Assembly: GCA_023430045.1 (NCBI GenBank)
Contig: JAEZCF010000019.1
Location: 1 to 64,000, forward strand
Length of the DNA: 64,000 nucleotides
Origin: Pseudomonadota bacterium
GTDB taxonomy: Bacteria > Pseudomonadota > Gammaproteobacteria > Xanthomonadales > Xanthomonadaceae
Reading direction: 5' to 3'
Numbering within the stretch: the stretch's first letter is position 1; each line of letters opens with the position of its first letter. The position numbers and the translations under genes were made by a program. Below, piece by piece: positions 33,065 to 41,470 of the stretch. Below the pieces are notes generated by a model. The model ran no database searches and was not told the DNA's origin. It saw only the letters and a list, made by a program, of their open reading frames with translations.

Positions 33065-34167
33065 CGTGCGTTCTCCTTCGGCTGGGTCACCGCGCCTGTG
33101 GCGCGTTCGCGCTCGCGGCGGTTGAACGATTGCGAATACACCGCAGAGCGCGCGGCGAGGATCGGATCGTCGCTGCCGCGCACGCCGCTGGGCAGGATCA
33201 GGGGATCGAAGTTGAGTTGACCGCAGGCGCCCTGTTCCTGCGACTGCATGTGGTCCAGGCTGAGCACACCGGCGACCACCTGTTCGCGGGAATCCGGCCA
33301 CGGGATGGATGGGTCATCGATGGCGTCGCCCGGTTCGGCGAGTGTGACCACCATGTTCCAGCGCACCGGCCCATCGGCCAGGCGGCGCTGCAGGTCGTCG
33401 CTGAGGAAATCCACGCCCACCGAGGCGCGCGCGTCGGCATCCAGTTCGGCAAACGCGGCCTGGGGTTGCCAATGCCAGCGCACGGCCCGCTGCTGCCCCT
33501 GGGCATTGGTGAACCAGAAGCTGTTCACGCTGTTGAACCGGGTATTGGCCCAGCTGTCGCTCCACGGCGCGGTTTTCGCCCATTCCTGGAATGCGCGCGC
33601 GCTGGGATATTTTTCCACCACCGCCGCCATCTTCCGCGGATCCGGCTTGCCGGTGGCCGGGTCCGGCACCTGCGCACGCGCCTGCTCGTGGAAACCTTCC
33701 GGCGTGGGTACGGCGAAGAACGGGAAACTGTTCATCGCCATGCGCCACTGCTGACCGTCATCGGTGGTCAACTGCAGGGCGACGCTGCGCACGCGCGCGC
33801 TGTTGTCCGCACCGTGCGGATCGCCTCCCCCGATCGACAGCCGGCCCACTACCGGCACCCTGGGCTGACTGAACACGCGAGCGCTGGAGAGCGTCGCCGC
33901 CTGCGCGCTGGGCTCGAACCAGCCGCTCACGCACACACCCTTGCTGTGGGCGCGGCGGAAGCCGCGCTGGTCCGGGCTGGCTGCTTCGATGGTGTCGGTG
34001 ACGTGCTGCGCCGTGAGCCGGTCGCGACCGATCCAGCCCGCCAGCCAGGCGAAAGCGAACGCGGCAAGGGCAAGGATCGCCGCGATCAGCGCGAGCCAGG
34101 GAAGCTGTGCGGATGGGCGGGGCGTACGCGGCCCCTGACCATCGGGGGTATGGCCGAATAGCGACAT
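33061..34167 (-). CDS. Catalase-related peroxidase, membrane-anchored (SrpA-like)
   Basis: A 368-residue catalase-fold haem protein. An N-terminal helix (about 24-45, WLALIAAILALAAFAFAWLAGW) would export and anchor it, unlike cytosolic catalases. The truncated catalase domain contains GFRRAHSKGVCVSGWFEPS with the distal His, an FFAVPTPEGFHE segment, FWFTNAQGQQRAVRWHWQP, and the proximal region RSAVYSQSFNRRER carrying the haem Tyr. Such short catalase-related enzymes act as organic peroxidases. ATGA coupling to the cytochrome b561 gene suggests an electron-fed envelope peroxide-detoxification pair. Confidence 0.88.
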   Translation of the reverse strand: MSLFGHTPDGQGPRTPRPSAQLPWLALIAAILALAAFAFAWLAGWIGRDRLTAQHVTDTIEAASPDQRGFRRAHSKGVCVSGWFEPSAQAATLSSARVFSQPRVPVVGRLSIGGGDPHGADNSARVRSVALQLTTDDGQQWRMAMNSFPFFAVPTPEGFHEQARAQVPDPATGKPDPRKMAAVVEKYPSARAFQEWAKTAPWSDSWANTRFNSVNSFWFTNAQGQQRAVRWHWQPQAAFAELDADARASVGVDFLSDDLQRRLADGPVRWNMVVTLAEPGDAIDDPSIPWPDSREQVVAGVLSLDHMQSQEQGACGQLNFDPLILPSGVRGSDDPILAARSAVYSQSFNRRERERATGAVTQPKENAR

Positions 34168-34281
34168 GAGCGGATCCTGCCTTCACGATACGTGTGGGTA
34201 ACGATCGCGACATCGTCCCAGAACCCGGCCAGGGTCGATATTCAATTTTTCGTTACAGGTAGCGCTTGTCCTGTTCAATGA

Positions 34282-34300
34282 GGCCGGGCAGAGCCCGGCC
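34282..34300 (-). terminator. Hairpin after the aminopeptidase gene
   Basis: GGCCGGGC and GCCCGGCC pair around AGA, five bp past the stop of the leftward aminopeptidase gene. No strong T-run follows on that strand, so termination is only likely. Confidence 0.5.
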
Positions 34301-34305
34301 CCATG

Positions 34306-35673
34306 TCACGCGTAGCGGGCCTTGAGCATGGACCATGCCGAACGCAGTGCCAGCGCTTCGCCACCGGCCGGCCGGCCGGGGCGCTCGCCATCGTTCCACG
34401 CATACACATCCAGATGGGCCCAGCGCTGGCCGTCCTCCAGGAAGCGTTCCAGGTACAGCGCGGCGGTCACCGATCCGGCCATGCGCGATCCGGCATTGGC
34501 CAGGTCGGCCACGCCACTGCTGAGATAGCGCAGATAAGGACGCCACAACGGCATGCGCCATACCGGGTCGCGGCACTCGTCGCCGGCCTGCAGCCACTGC
34601 TGCGCGACAGTGTCGTCGTTGCTGAACAGTGCCGGCAGATCCGGGCCCAGGGCGATGCGCGCAGCACCGGTCAGGGTTGCGAAATCCAGCACCAGATCCG
34701 GCTTCTGCTCACCCGCAAAGGTGAGCGCATCGCACAGGATCACCCGGCCTTCGGCGTCGGTGTTGTCGATTTCAATGCTCAGGCCCTTGCGCGTGGCGAT
34801 GATTTCGCCGGGACGGAAGGCGTCCGGACCGATCGCGTTTTCCACCGCCGGCACCAGCAGCGTCAGCCTCACTGGAAGCTTCCTGGCCATCACCAGGCCA
34901 GCCAGGGCCAGTGCATGGGCGGCGCCGCCCATGTCCTTCTTCATGTTGCGCATGCCATCGGCGGGCTTGATGTCCAGGCCGCCGGTGTCGAAGCACACGC
35001 CCTTGCCGACCAGTGCCAGCGCCGGATCGCTGTCATTGCCCCAGCGCAGCACGATCAGCCGCGGTGCGCGATGCGAGGCACGCCCAACGGCGTGGATGGC
35101 AGGGAAATTGCGTTCAAGCAGCGCATCGCCGGTGATCGTTTCCAACTGCGCACCATGCGCCTCGGCCAGTGCACGGGCAGCTTCTTCGAGGTGCTGCGGA
35201 CCCATGTCCTCGGTCGGCGTGTTCACCCAGTCGCGCACGCGCAGGCTGGCGGTGATCAGGTCGGCCACTTCACCGGACGGGCTCGCCACCAGCTGGGCCG
35301 GTGCGCGGTTGCGCTTGCGGTAGCGGTCGAAACGATAACTGCCCAGGCCCCAGCCGATCTGCAGCAGTGCCTGCTGGTCGGCATCGAGCGTGGTGGCCAG
35401 CGTCCAGACGCTGCCTTCGGGCAGTGCATGCGGAGCGTGCGCATAGCTGTATGCATCGACACGGTCACCCACGCCCATGACCGCTCCCGCCAGGCCATCG
35501 GCACCCGGCAGCAGCGCCACGCTGTGCGCGCTGCCGTTGAAGCCCTGCGCCTGCAGCCAGGCCTGCGTTGCCGCCGGTTGCGCGTCGCGCCAGGCATCGA
35601 AGCCGGCACGGTCAACCACGTGCAGCGGCAACGCCCGTTCGGCCGAAGGAATGAAACCGGTGATGTCAGTCAT
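34306..35673 (-). CDS. Leucyl aminopeptidase family protein (M17)
   Basis: A 455-residue cytosolic M17 peptidase. The metal and active-site motifs are intact: VGKGVCFDTGGLDIKP (about residues 226-241, catalytic Lys and Asp), MKKDMGGAAHALALAGL, and NTDAEGRVILCDAL (about 304-317, family consensus NTDAEGRL). It would remove N-terminal residues from peptides in a Zn/Mn-dependent way. It is shorter than PepA and resembles PepB-type members. Four-base overlap with the HAD phosphatase gene upstream indicates one operon. Confidence 0.92.
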   Translation of the reverse strand: MTDITGFIPSAERALPLHVVDRAGFDAWRDAQPAATQAWLQAQGFNGSAHSVALLPGADGLAGAVMGVGDRVDAYSYAHAPHALPEGSVWTLATTLDADQQALLQIGWGLGSYRFDRYRKRNRAPAQLVASPSGEVADLITASLRVRDWVNTPTEDMGPQHLEEAARALAEAHGAQLETITGDALLERNFPAIHAVGRASHRAPRLIVLRWGNDSDPALALVGKGVCFDTGGLDIKPADGMRNMKKDMGGAAHALALAGLVMARKLPVRLTLLVPAVENAIGPDAFRPGEIIATRKGLSIEIDNTDAEGRVILCDALTFAGEQKPDLVLDFATLTGAARIALGPDLPALFSNDDTVAQQWLQAGDECRDPVWRMPLWRPYLRYLSSGVADLANAGSRMAGSVTAALYLERFLEDGQRWAHLDVYAWNDGERPGRPAGGEALALRSAWSMLKARYA

Positions 35674-36395
35674 GCGATGGAGCTCCTGTGATCATTGACG
35701 GCGACGTTGGCATCGAGCCAGTCGGCCAGCCCGGAAAGGGTGTCGAACTGCAGGTCGGGCTGCAGCGTTGGATGGCTCCAGCGGGCGGATTCCCGGTTGA
35801 TCCAGCATCCCCGCAGGCCGGCGGACATGGCGCCGGCCACGTCCATCTCGACATGGTCGCCAACATGCAGCACGTGCGCAGGGACAACACCCAACCGCTC
35901 GCAGGCGGCATGGAAGATGCTCGCTGCCGGCTTGGCGACCCCATGCTCGCGGGCGCCGAGCTGGAACGCGAAAAGATGCGCGATGCCGATCCGCTGCAGG
36001 TCCGCGTTGCCATTGCTCAGAGCCGCCACCGGAACGCGCGCGGCGATCCGCGCCAGCGCATCCAGCGCGTCGGGGTAACACTCCACCTGGTTGCGGGCTG
36101 CGAAGAATGCTTCGTAGGCCGGTTCCAGCAGCGCCGGATCGGCACCGCTGGCGTGCAGCGCTTCCTGCAGGGCCAGCCGGCGCAGGGCGCTCAGGTCGTG
36201 GTGCAGGTGCGGGTTGTCGGCGAAGGCCCGCTCGCGCAGCGCACGCATCTCCGCCATTGGAAACATGGCGGCGGTCACCGGACTGTGTTCGCACATCCAG
36301 TCGTGCAGGACCCGGTCGATGCGGGCGCCAATGGGAGCGAACGGCCAGAGGGTGTCGTCTAGGTCGAGGGTGATGGCAAGGACGGGAAAGTTCAC
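35670..36395 (-). CDS. HAD family hydrolase
   Basis: A 241-residue haloacid-dehalogenase-fold phosphatase. Motif I is ITLDLDDTLWPF (residues 8-19), motif II lies in VPVAALSNGNADL, and motif IV is HVGDHVEMDVAGAMSAG (about 183-199); the helical cap lies between residues 30 and 100. YigB/FMN-phosphatase-like members have this layout. The substrate is not evident. It is the first gene of the pair with the aminopeptidase. Confidence 0.9.
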   Translation of the reverse strand: MNFPVLAITLDLDDTLWPFAPIGARIDRVLHDWMCEHSPVTAAMFPMAEMRALRERAFADNPHLHHDLSALRRLALQEALHASGADPALLEPAYEAFFAARNQVECYPDALDALARIAARVPVAALSNGNADLQRIGIAHLFAFQLGAREHGVAKPAASIFHAACERLGVVPAHVLHVGDHVEMDVAGAMSAGLRGCWINRESARWSHPTLQPDLQFDTLSGLADWLDANVAVNDHRSSIA

Positions 36396-36426
36396 CCGGC
36401 CATTCTACGCCCGTCGCCAATGGCTT

Positions 36427-37539
36427 TCATTCCAGCAGCCGTGCCCATCCCTGCATGCCATCCAGTCGCGAGATCACCAGCTTCACGCACACCAGCAGCG
36501 GCACCGCGAGCAGCAGGCCGACAATGCCCCACAGCCAGCCGAACAGCATCAAGGCCAGGATCAGCACCAGCGGCGAAAGCTTCATGCGCCGCCCCAGCAC
36601 GATCGGCGTCACCAGCTGCCCTTCCAGGGTGTGCAGTGCCAGGTAGCAGGCAGCCGGCAGGATGGCCTGCAGCGGCTCGCGGAACTCGACGAAGCCGACC
36701 AGCAGCATCAACGCCGCGCCGATCAGCGGGCCTACGTAGGGTGCGAAGTTGAGCAGCGCCGCCACCGTGCCCCACAGCAGGGCGTCCTGCAGCTTCAGGC
36801 CGAGCAGCATCAGTACGCCGGCGAACAACAGTCCTACCAGCGAGTTGATCACCGTGATGGTAAGGACGTAGCGCGATACCTCGCGTTCGATGGAACGCAG
36901 GATGTCGGTCGTGAAGCGTTGCTGCTGGCGGTTCGGAAACAGCGCGATCGCATGCCGCTGCAGGTCCTGCCCGTAGATCATGAAGAACAGGGTAAGCAGC
37001 ACCACCGCGAGCACCGAGGCGAGCAGACGGGGGGCCTGGGTGATGACACGGTAGGGGTCGTCCAGCTGCGTGCGCACCACCTGCACCCTGCGGCTGCCTT
37101 CACCTGCAGCCACCCGGGCGAAGTTTTCCGCAGCTTGGTTCGCCTGCTGCACCGGTCTGGTGAGGCTCTGCACCTGGCGGCCGATCTTGCGCAGCTGCTG
37201 CGGCGCCTCCTGCGCCCACTCCATGGTCGGCACCACCAGCTGTATGGCCAGTGCGGTGGTTGCACCCAGGCCCACGCAGATCACCAGGATGGCGCCTACC
37301 GCGCGGGGTATCCAGAACCGACGCAACAGCCGCAGGATGGGGTTGCCCACCAGGGCGAAGAACATCGCCAGCAGGATGGGCAGCACCACTGTCTGTGCCG
37401 CCCATAAGGTGAAGGCGACCGCCAACGCGGTCAGCACCACCAGCGACAGAGGCCCGCGCGGGCGTGGCAGGGGGGCGGTGGGTTCGGCGGCAGGCGGTGC
37501 GTCCGCAGGTGCCGGAACGCAGGAAAGGGAATCGCTCAT
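36427..37539 (-). CDS. AI-2E family transporter
   Basis: A 370-residue membrane protein of the PerM/YdiK/TqsA family with about seven to eight helices. The start MSDSLSC at 37539 is preferred over the ATG at 37611, which overlaps the next gene and adds an unlikely basic leader. Helices begin at PLSLVVLTALAVAFTLWAAQTVV; the C-terminal half carries the family pattern LLWGTVAALLNFAPYVGPLIGA and LEGQLVTPIVLGRR. Members transport autoinducer-2 or ions, or act as unknown exporters; the ligand cannot be told. Confidence 0.9.
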   Translation of the reverse strand: MSDSLSCVPAPADAPPAAEPTAPLPRPRGPLSLVVLTALAVAFTLWAAQTVVLPILLAMFFALVGNPILRLLRRFWIPRAVGAILVICVGLGATTALAIQLVVPTMEWAQEAPQQLRKIGRQVQSLTRPVQQANQAAENFARVAAGEGSRRVQVVRTQLDDPYRVITQAPRLLASVLAVVLLTLFFMIYGQDLQRHAIALFPNRQQQRFTTDILRSIEREVSRYVLTITVINSLVGLLFAGVLMLLGLKLQDALLWGTVAALLNFAPYVGPLIGAALMLLVGFVEFREPLQAILPAACYLALHTLEGQLVTPIVLGRRMKLSPLVLILALMLFGWLWGIVGLLLAVPLLVCVKLVISRLDGMQGWARLLE

Positions 37540-37607
37540 CGACGCACCGGCAGGGAAAGATGGCGCGATTATCCTCCCGCCGCGATCAACGCGGCGGGGT
37601 GTCCATG

Positions 37608-38105
37608 TCAACGTTCGGACAATTCCGTGGCAGCTTCGGCCGGGCGCGGCCCGTTGCCGTCGTCATTGCCGCTGCGTGCGGAGAGCGGGGGCGTGGCGGA
37701 CCGTGCAGCCGCTGCGACAGCCGCACGGGCTTCGGCCTGTGTTGGCCGTCCGCCCGCCGCGGCGTCGGCCTTGTCGGCTGCCTCATCTGCCTGGGTTGCC
37801 GCGTCATCGGCGGTGCTGGCCGCATGCGCGGCCATCGCCGAGGCGAAGGCTGCCTGGCCGCTGGCGACCAGGTTGGAGACCGATCCGATCATCTGCACCC
37901 AGCGCACGCCGTTGACCTTGCCGGGAATTTCCAGCTTGCCCACCACGAAGCCACCCGCCAGCCCGGCAATGATGATGCGCAACGGCGACCAGCCGCTACG
38001 CCATGCCTGGGCGAGCACGCCCCAGTTGTCCTGGGTGTCGGCCATGCGTACCGCCAACACCTGTTCGCAGCGCTTGACGCGCCGCTGCAGCGTACTGAAC
38101 CTCAT
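37608..38105 (-). CDS. Hypothetical protein of the YqjD/holin cluster
   Basis: A 165-residue protein, not confidently recognised. The N-terminal third is basic with a short hydrophobic stretch (PLRIIIAGLAGGFVVGKLEI, about 41-60), and the C-terminal half is Ala/Asp-rich and probably a flexible or helical tail (AAHAASTADDAATQADEAADKADAA). It overlaps the phage-holin-like gene by four bases, and with the DUF883-like gene forms a three-gene cluster typical of envelope-stress YqjD/YqjE/YqjK-type loci. Confidence 0.72.
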   Translation of the reverse strand: MRFSTLQRRVKRCEQVLAVRMADTQDNWGVLAQAWRSGWSPLRIIIAGLAGGFVVGKLEIPGKVNGVRWVQMIGSVSNLVASGQAAFASAMAAHAASTADDAATQADEAADKADAAAGGRPTQAEARAAVAAAARSATPPLSARSGNDDGNGPRPAEAATELSER

Positions 38106-38587
38106 GGCTTGCCCTCCGGAATCTGCACGTCGGCATCGGGATCTTCCTCGCTCGGTTCATCGAACAGGCCCAGCCGGGACAACTGCCTGCGCGTGGCATG
38201 CATTCCGGTGTGTCCGAAGAAGAACGAAACCCGCCATGCTGCCACGCAGGTGACCAGCAGGCTCAGCAGCGAAGTGATCAACAGTGCCTGCAACCAGGAC
38301 ATGCCCCAGCTCTGCAGCAGCGCGATCAACGTGGCTGCCAGCAGCAACCACGCCGATGCGCCGAACACAACGGCCACCCCGGCCCATGCCAGCGCGCGCC
38401 CGAAGGCACTGCGGGCAAGCGCGAAATCCGCCGAGGCAAGGCGGCGCAGCGAGCGCAGCGAATGCCTGGCAGCATCCGCCGTCGCCCGGCTGGCCCCGGT
38501 CACCTGGCGGATGCTGTCCTCCAGCGAGGGGGTGGCGGCCGGATCAGGTGGTTCCTGTCCGGCCGTGGTGTTTTCGCTTGCGCTCAC
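38102..38587 (-). CDS. Phage holin family / YqjE-like membrane protein
   Basis: A 161-residue protein with two central transmembrane helices (GVAVVFGASAWLLLAATLIALL, about 69-90, and ALLITSLLSLLVTCVAAWRV, about 100-119), flanked by soluble ends. This is the YqjE/holin-3_6 layout. Despite the name, it is a chromosomal envelope protein, not a phage lysis gene. It sits between the DUF883-like and the basic protein genes. Confidence 0.82.
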   Translation of the reverse strand: MSASENTTAGQEPPDPAATPSLEDSIRQVTGASRATADAARHSLRSLRRLASADFALARSAFGRALAWAGVAVVFGASAWLLLAATLIALLQSWGMSWLQALLITSLLSLLVTCVAAWRVSFFFGHTGMHATRRQLSRLGLFDEPSEEDPDADVQIPEGKP

Positions 38588-38595
38588 GCCGCGGC

Positions 38596-38961
38596 TTACT
38601 CGCCGCTACCGCTGCGGCCGAGCTTGGCGATGATCCAGCCTGCCGCGAAGGCGACGCCAAACGAGGCCAGCGGACGCTCGCGGATGAGCTCGGCAGCGCT
38701 GTCGACCAGATCCTTGCCCTTGTCCATCAGTGCGTCCACCTGTTCCTTGGCGGCAGCGCCACCGAACTCGGCAGCCGCCAGCCCGGACAGCGCGGAATCG
38801 GAAAGCTCGGCCTTGAGGTTGGCCTTGCCGACGCGGAGCTCATCGCCGGCCGCGCCGGCCGCGCCCTTGATGGCACCGCCCGCTGCGGAAGCGGCCGACT
38901 TCAGATGGGTCGTGGCTTCGCCCAGGTGATCCTTCAGGTTTTCGGTATTGGTGGGGCTCAT
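38596..38961 (-). CDS. DUF883/YqjD-ElaB-like membrane-anchored stress protein
   Basis: A 121-residue protein. The start MSPTNTENLK at 38961 has AGGAG just upstream; earlier in-frame codons lack a site. A long amphipathic, Ala-rich helical region precedes the C-terminal helix LASFGVAFAAGWIIAKLG (about 99-117), preceded by RERP, the hallmark of YqjD/ElaB proteins that tether to the inner membrane and bind ribosomes in stationary phase. First gene of the cluster. Confidence 0.85.
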   Translation of the reverse strand: MSPTNTENLKDHLGEATTHLKSAASAAGGAIKGAAGAAGDELRVGKANLKAELSDSALSGLAAAEFGGAAAKEQVDALMDKGKDLVDSAAELIRERPLASFGVAFAAGWIIAKLGRSGSGE

Positions 38962-39068
38962 CACAATCTCCTGTTCAGTGGGAATGGCATCGTCATCCGG
39001 AGGGAAGGCCATGGACGACATGGATACCACCCTGCGGGTATAGGGGGCGTTTACGGTACGTCACGCCG

Positions 39069-40496
39069 TCACCGCATCACCAACTGGCCACGGGCGTTGC
39101 CGCGCACGATGCGCAGCACCAGTTGTGGCGGACGCTGCTGGAAATTGGCTTTCCAGCCCGCCAGGTCGGTGAACTCGCCTGCGCTGGCCTCGGTGACGAT
39201 GTCGCCCTTGGCAAGGCCGGAAGCGGCCGCCCGGCTGCCGCGGCCGACCTCGTTGACCAGCACGCCCGTCAGTCCTGATTGGCGCAGCGATTCGGGAAGA
39301 TCCACGAAGGTGGCGCCGCCCAGCCGTGGATCCAGCGTGTCGCCAGCCACCGCCCGTGCCTGTTCCTTCAGGGCCACCTTGAGGGTGACCGGCTTGCCAT
39401 CGCGACGTACTTCCAGCGTCATCGTGCTGCCCACCGCCGCCAGGCCTTCGATGTTGTGCAGCGCCTGTGCACTGTCCACCCGCTGCCCATTGGCCGTCAC
39501 CACCACATCGCCTGCCCTCACCCCCGCGCTTGCTGCGCCGGAGCCGGCAAGCACGCGGCTGACGAGGGCTCCGCGCGACTCGGAAAGCCCCAGGCCCTGG
39601 GCCAACTGTGGCGTCAGGTTCTGGCTTTCAATGCCCAGGGTCCCGCGCACCACGACACCATGCTTCACCAGCTGGTCGACGACGTTGCGTGCCAGGTTGG
39701 AGGGAATCGCCAAGCCCAGGCCGATGTTGCCGGCCATGCTGCCCTGCGGATTGAAACTGGCCGTATTGATGCCGACCAGCTGGCCCTGCAGGTTGACCAG
39801 CGCGCCACCGGAGTTGCCCGGATTGATCGATGCATCGGTCTGGATGAAGTTCTGGTAGCCCAGTCCGCGGATGCCGCTGCGACCGACCGCCGAGACAATG
39901 CCGGAGGTGACGGTCTGGGTGAATCCGAAGGGATTGCCGATGGCCACCACGAAGTCACCTACACGCAGCTGGTCGCTGTTGCCCAGGGTGATGCCGGTGA
40001 GATCCGTGGCTGGAATACGGATCAGCGCGATGTCGGTATCGGCGTCGGAGCCGAGGAATTCCGCCTTTACGGTGCGTCCGTCGGACAGGGTGACCTGCAC
40101 GTCGTCGGCATTGTCGATGACGTGGTGGTTGGTCAGCACCAGTCCCTCGGCCGCATCGATGATCACCCCCGAGCCCAGCGATTCGTTGATGCGTTCCTGG
40201 GGCACATCCGGAAACAGGCGCCGGAAGAAGGGGTCGTCGAAGAATGGATTGCGGACCCGCACCACTTGCTTGGTGTTGACGCTCACCACCGCCGGCGTGA
40301 CTTTTTCCAGCATCGGCGCCAACGATGGCACCGGCTGCCCGGCGACCGACGCCGGCAGGGCGCTGGTGGCGGGAATGCTGAGCGACGCGGGCGCCGCTTC
40401 GGCGCGGTTGTCCAGGTGGGCGTTGATGCCGGTGGCGACGAAGCCGCCGAAGGCGGCGGCCAGCGCGAGCGTGAGCAGGGTCGGAATCGGGCGCAT
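39069..40496 (-). CDS. Periplasmic serine protease, HtrA/DegP-DegQ family
   Basis: A 475-residue protease. A signal sequence or anchor (PIPTLLTLALAAAFGGFVATG) opens the protein from the ATG at 40496, chosen over the upstream ATGs because the signal follows directly. The trypsin-like domain has catalytic His in TNHHVIDN (about 129-136), Asp in DADTDIALIRI and Ser in NPGNSGGALVN (about 233-243). Two PDZ domains follow (about 275-370 and 385-470). It degrades or refolds misfolded envelope proteins and is probably sigma-E regulated, though no such promoter is clear. Confidence 0.93.
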   Translation of the reverse strand: MRPIPTLLTLALAAAFGGFVATGINAHLDNRAEAAPASLSIPATSALPASVAGQPVPSLAPMLEKVTPAVVSVNTKQVVRVRNPFFDDPFFRRLFPDVPQERINESLGSGVIIDAAEGLVLTNHHVIDNADDVQVTLSDGRTVKAEFLGSDADTDIALIRIPATDLTGITLGNSDQLRVGDFVVAIGNPFGFTQTVTSGIVSAVGRSGIRGLGYQNFIQTDASINPGNSGGALVNLQGQLVGINTASFNPQGSMAGNIGLGLAIPSNLARNVVDQLVKHGVVVRGTLGIESQNLTPQLAQGLGLSESRGALVSRVLAGSGAASAGVRAGDVVVTANGQRVDSAQALHNIEGLAAVGSTMTLEVRRDGKPVTLKVALKEQARAVAGDTLDPRLGGATFVDLPESLRQSGLTGVLVNEVGRGSRAAASGLAKGDIVTEASAGEFTDLAGWKANFQQRPPQLVLRIVRGNARGQLVMR

Positions 40497-40785
40497 GGAA
40501 ATAGAATGTCTGGTGAGGGTGGGGCCAGGGCCATACGTTAAAACAGCAGGCCGGGACATGACCATCTGCATGGGGGCCAGGCCACGTGCCAGGTCGCCGA
40601 CACCATAACGTGGTCAGGCCAACAGCAGGGCGGCAGAGCGGAATGAGTGTGTCCCGCTCACGATAAACCCGCCATGAAAAAAGTCCTCCGGGTGCCAGCG
40701 CCGCACACCGTGCAGTTCCACGATGCGGTGCGTCGGTATAGCATCGCCATCGTTATGACATCCAGGCCCCCCAGGGAGGGTACGC
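40497..40785. other. Intergenic region between htrA and the histone-like gene
   Basis: 289 bp between divergent genes. I see no gene. It must hold both promoters. A CAGGGAGGG ribosome binding site precedes the histone-like ATG at 40786. Confidence 0.5.
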
Positions 40786-41361
40786 ATGAGCAATGGTAAT
40801 GGTGTGACCACGACGTTGAGCGACACCGTGGACAATGCAAAGGAAACCGCGAGCGACGTCGGCGAGACGATCTCCCACGCGGTCGAGGGCGCGGTAACGG
40901 CTGTCAAGACAGCAGTGAAGCGCGCGCGCAAGGCCACGGCCAAGCGTGTCGCCGTAGCGGACGATGCCCGCAAGACTGCGGCCGGAAAGGTCAAGGGCGC
41001 CACCCGGTCCATTGGTACGTCCATTTCCAAGGCCAGGCAGAAGCTGGAAGCCGCCACGCAGGACCTCAAGGCGGAAGCTGCGGCGCTGAGGAAGGAAGTA
41101 GACCGCAAGAAGAAGGCCGCCACCAAGGCAGCGACCAGCAAGGCCGCTGCCGTGAAGAAAGCGGTTGGCAAAAAGGCTGCCACTGCGAAGAAGACGATTG
41201 GCAAGAACGCTGCCACTGCGAAGAAGACGATTGGCAAGAACGCTGCCACTGTGAAAAAGACGGTCGGCAAGAAGGCTGCTGTAGCGAAAAAGACGGTCGC
41301 CAAGAAGGCTGCGGTAGCGAAGAAGACCGGCCGCAGGGTCGTCGCAAAGCGCGCGAAATAA
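40786..41361 (+). CDS. Histone H1-like lysine/alanine-rich protein
   Basis: A 191-residue very basic protein. The first ~100 residues are helical and similar to YqjD/apolipoprotein-like proteins (TVDNAKETASDVGETISHAV). From about residue 100 the sequence is a string of Lys/Ala repeats of 11 residues (unit AATAKKTIGKN), as in histone-H1 and AlgP/AlgR3-like DNA-binding tails. It probably coats or compacts DNA. The DNA encoding the tail is a tandem 33-bp repeat, so copy number may vary between strains. A hairpin follows the stop. Confidence 0.85.
   Translation: MSNGNGVTTTLSDTVDNAKETASDVGETISHAVEGAVTAVKTAVKRARKATAKRVAVADDARKTAAGKVKGATRSIGTSISKARQKLEAATQDLKAEAAALRKEVDRKKKAATKAATSKAAAVKKAVGKKAATAKKTIGKNAATAKKTIGKNAATVKKTVGKKAAVAKKTVAKKAAVAKKTGRRVVAKRAK
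41143..41331 (+). repeat. Tandem 33-bp coding repeats in the histone-like gene
   Basis: Five full units and a partial one of 33 bp encode 11-residue Lys/Ala repeats. Units at 41176-41208 and 41209-41241 are identical; others have drifted. The identical pair indicates recent duplication. Confidence 0.85.
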
Positions 41362-41372
41362 ACCCGCGTGCA

Positions 41373-41409
41373 GGACATTCCTGTCGCCTGCGGGCGGCAG
41401 GAATGTCCC
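41373..41409 (+). terminator. Hairpin after the histone-like gene
   Basis: GGACATTCCTG (41373-41383) and CAGGAATGTCC (41399-41409) form a perfect 11-bp stem with a loop that can pair internally. There is no T-tract, so its terminator role is likely rather than certain. Confidence 0.55.
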
Positions 41410-41470
41410 GTGATGCCACCTCATACGGTGGCCAAGGCATCATGGCCCCCTCCCTGGCGAGATCAGCATC

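Noticed and set aside
36214..37407. Plus-strand ORF of 397 residues opposite the HAD and AI-2E genes
   Set aside because: Gln/His-rich shadow with no domain; opposite-strand frames encode recognised families.
38102..38587. Phage lysis gene on the core chromosome (holin-like)
   Set aside because: Its neighbours are YqjD-type stress genes and it has the YqjE two-helix layout; no other phage genes adjoin.
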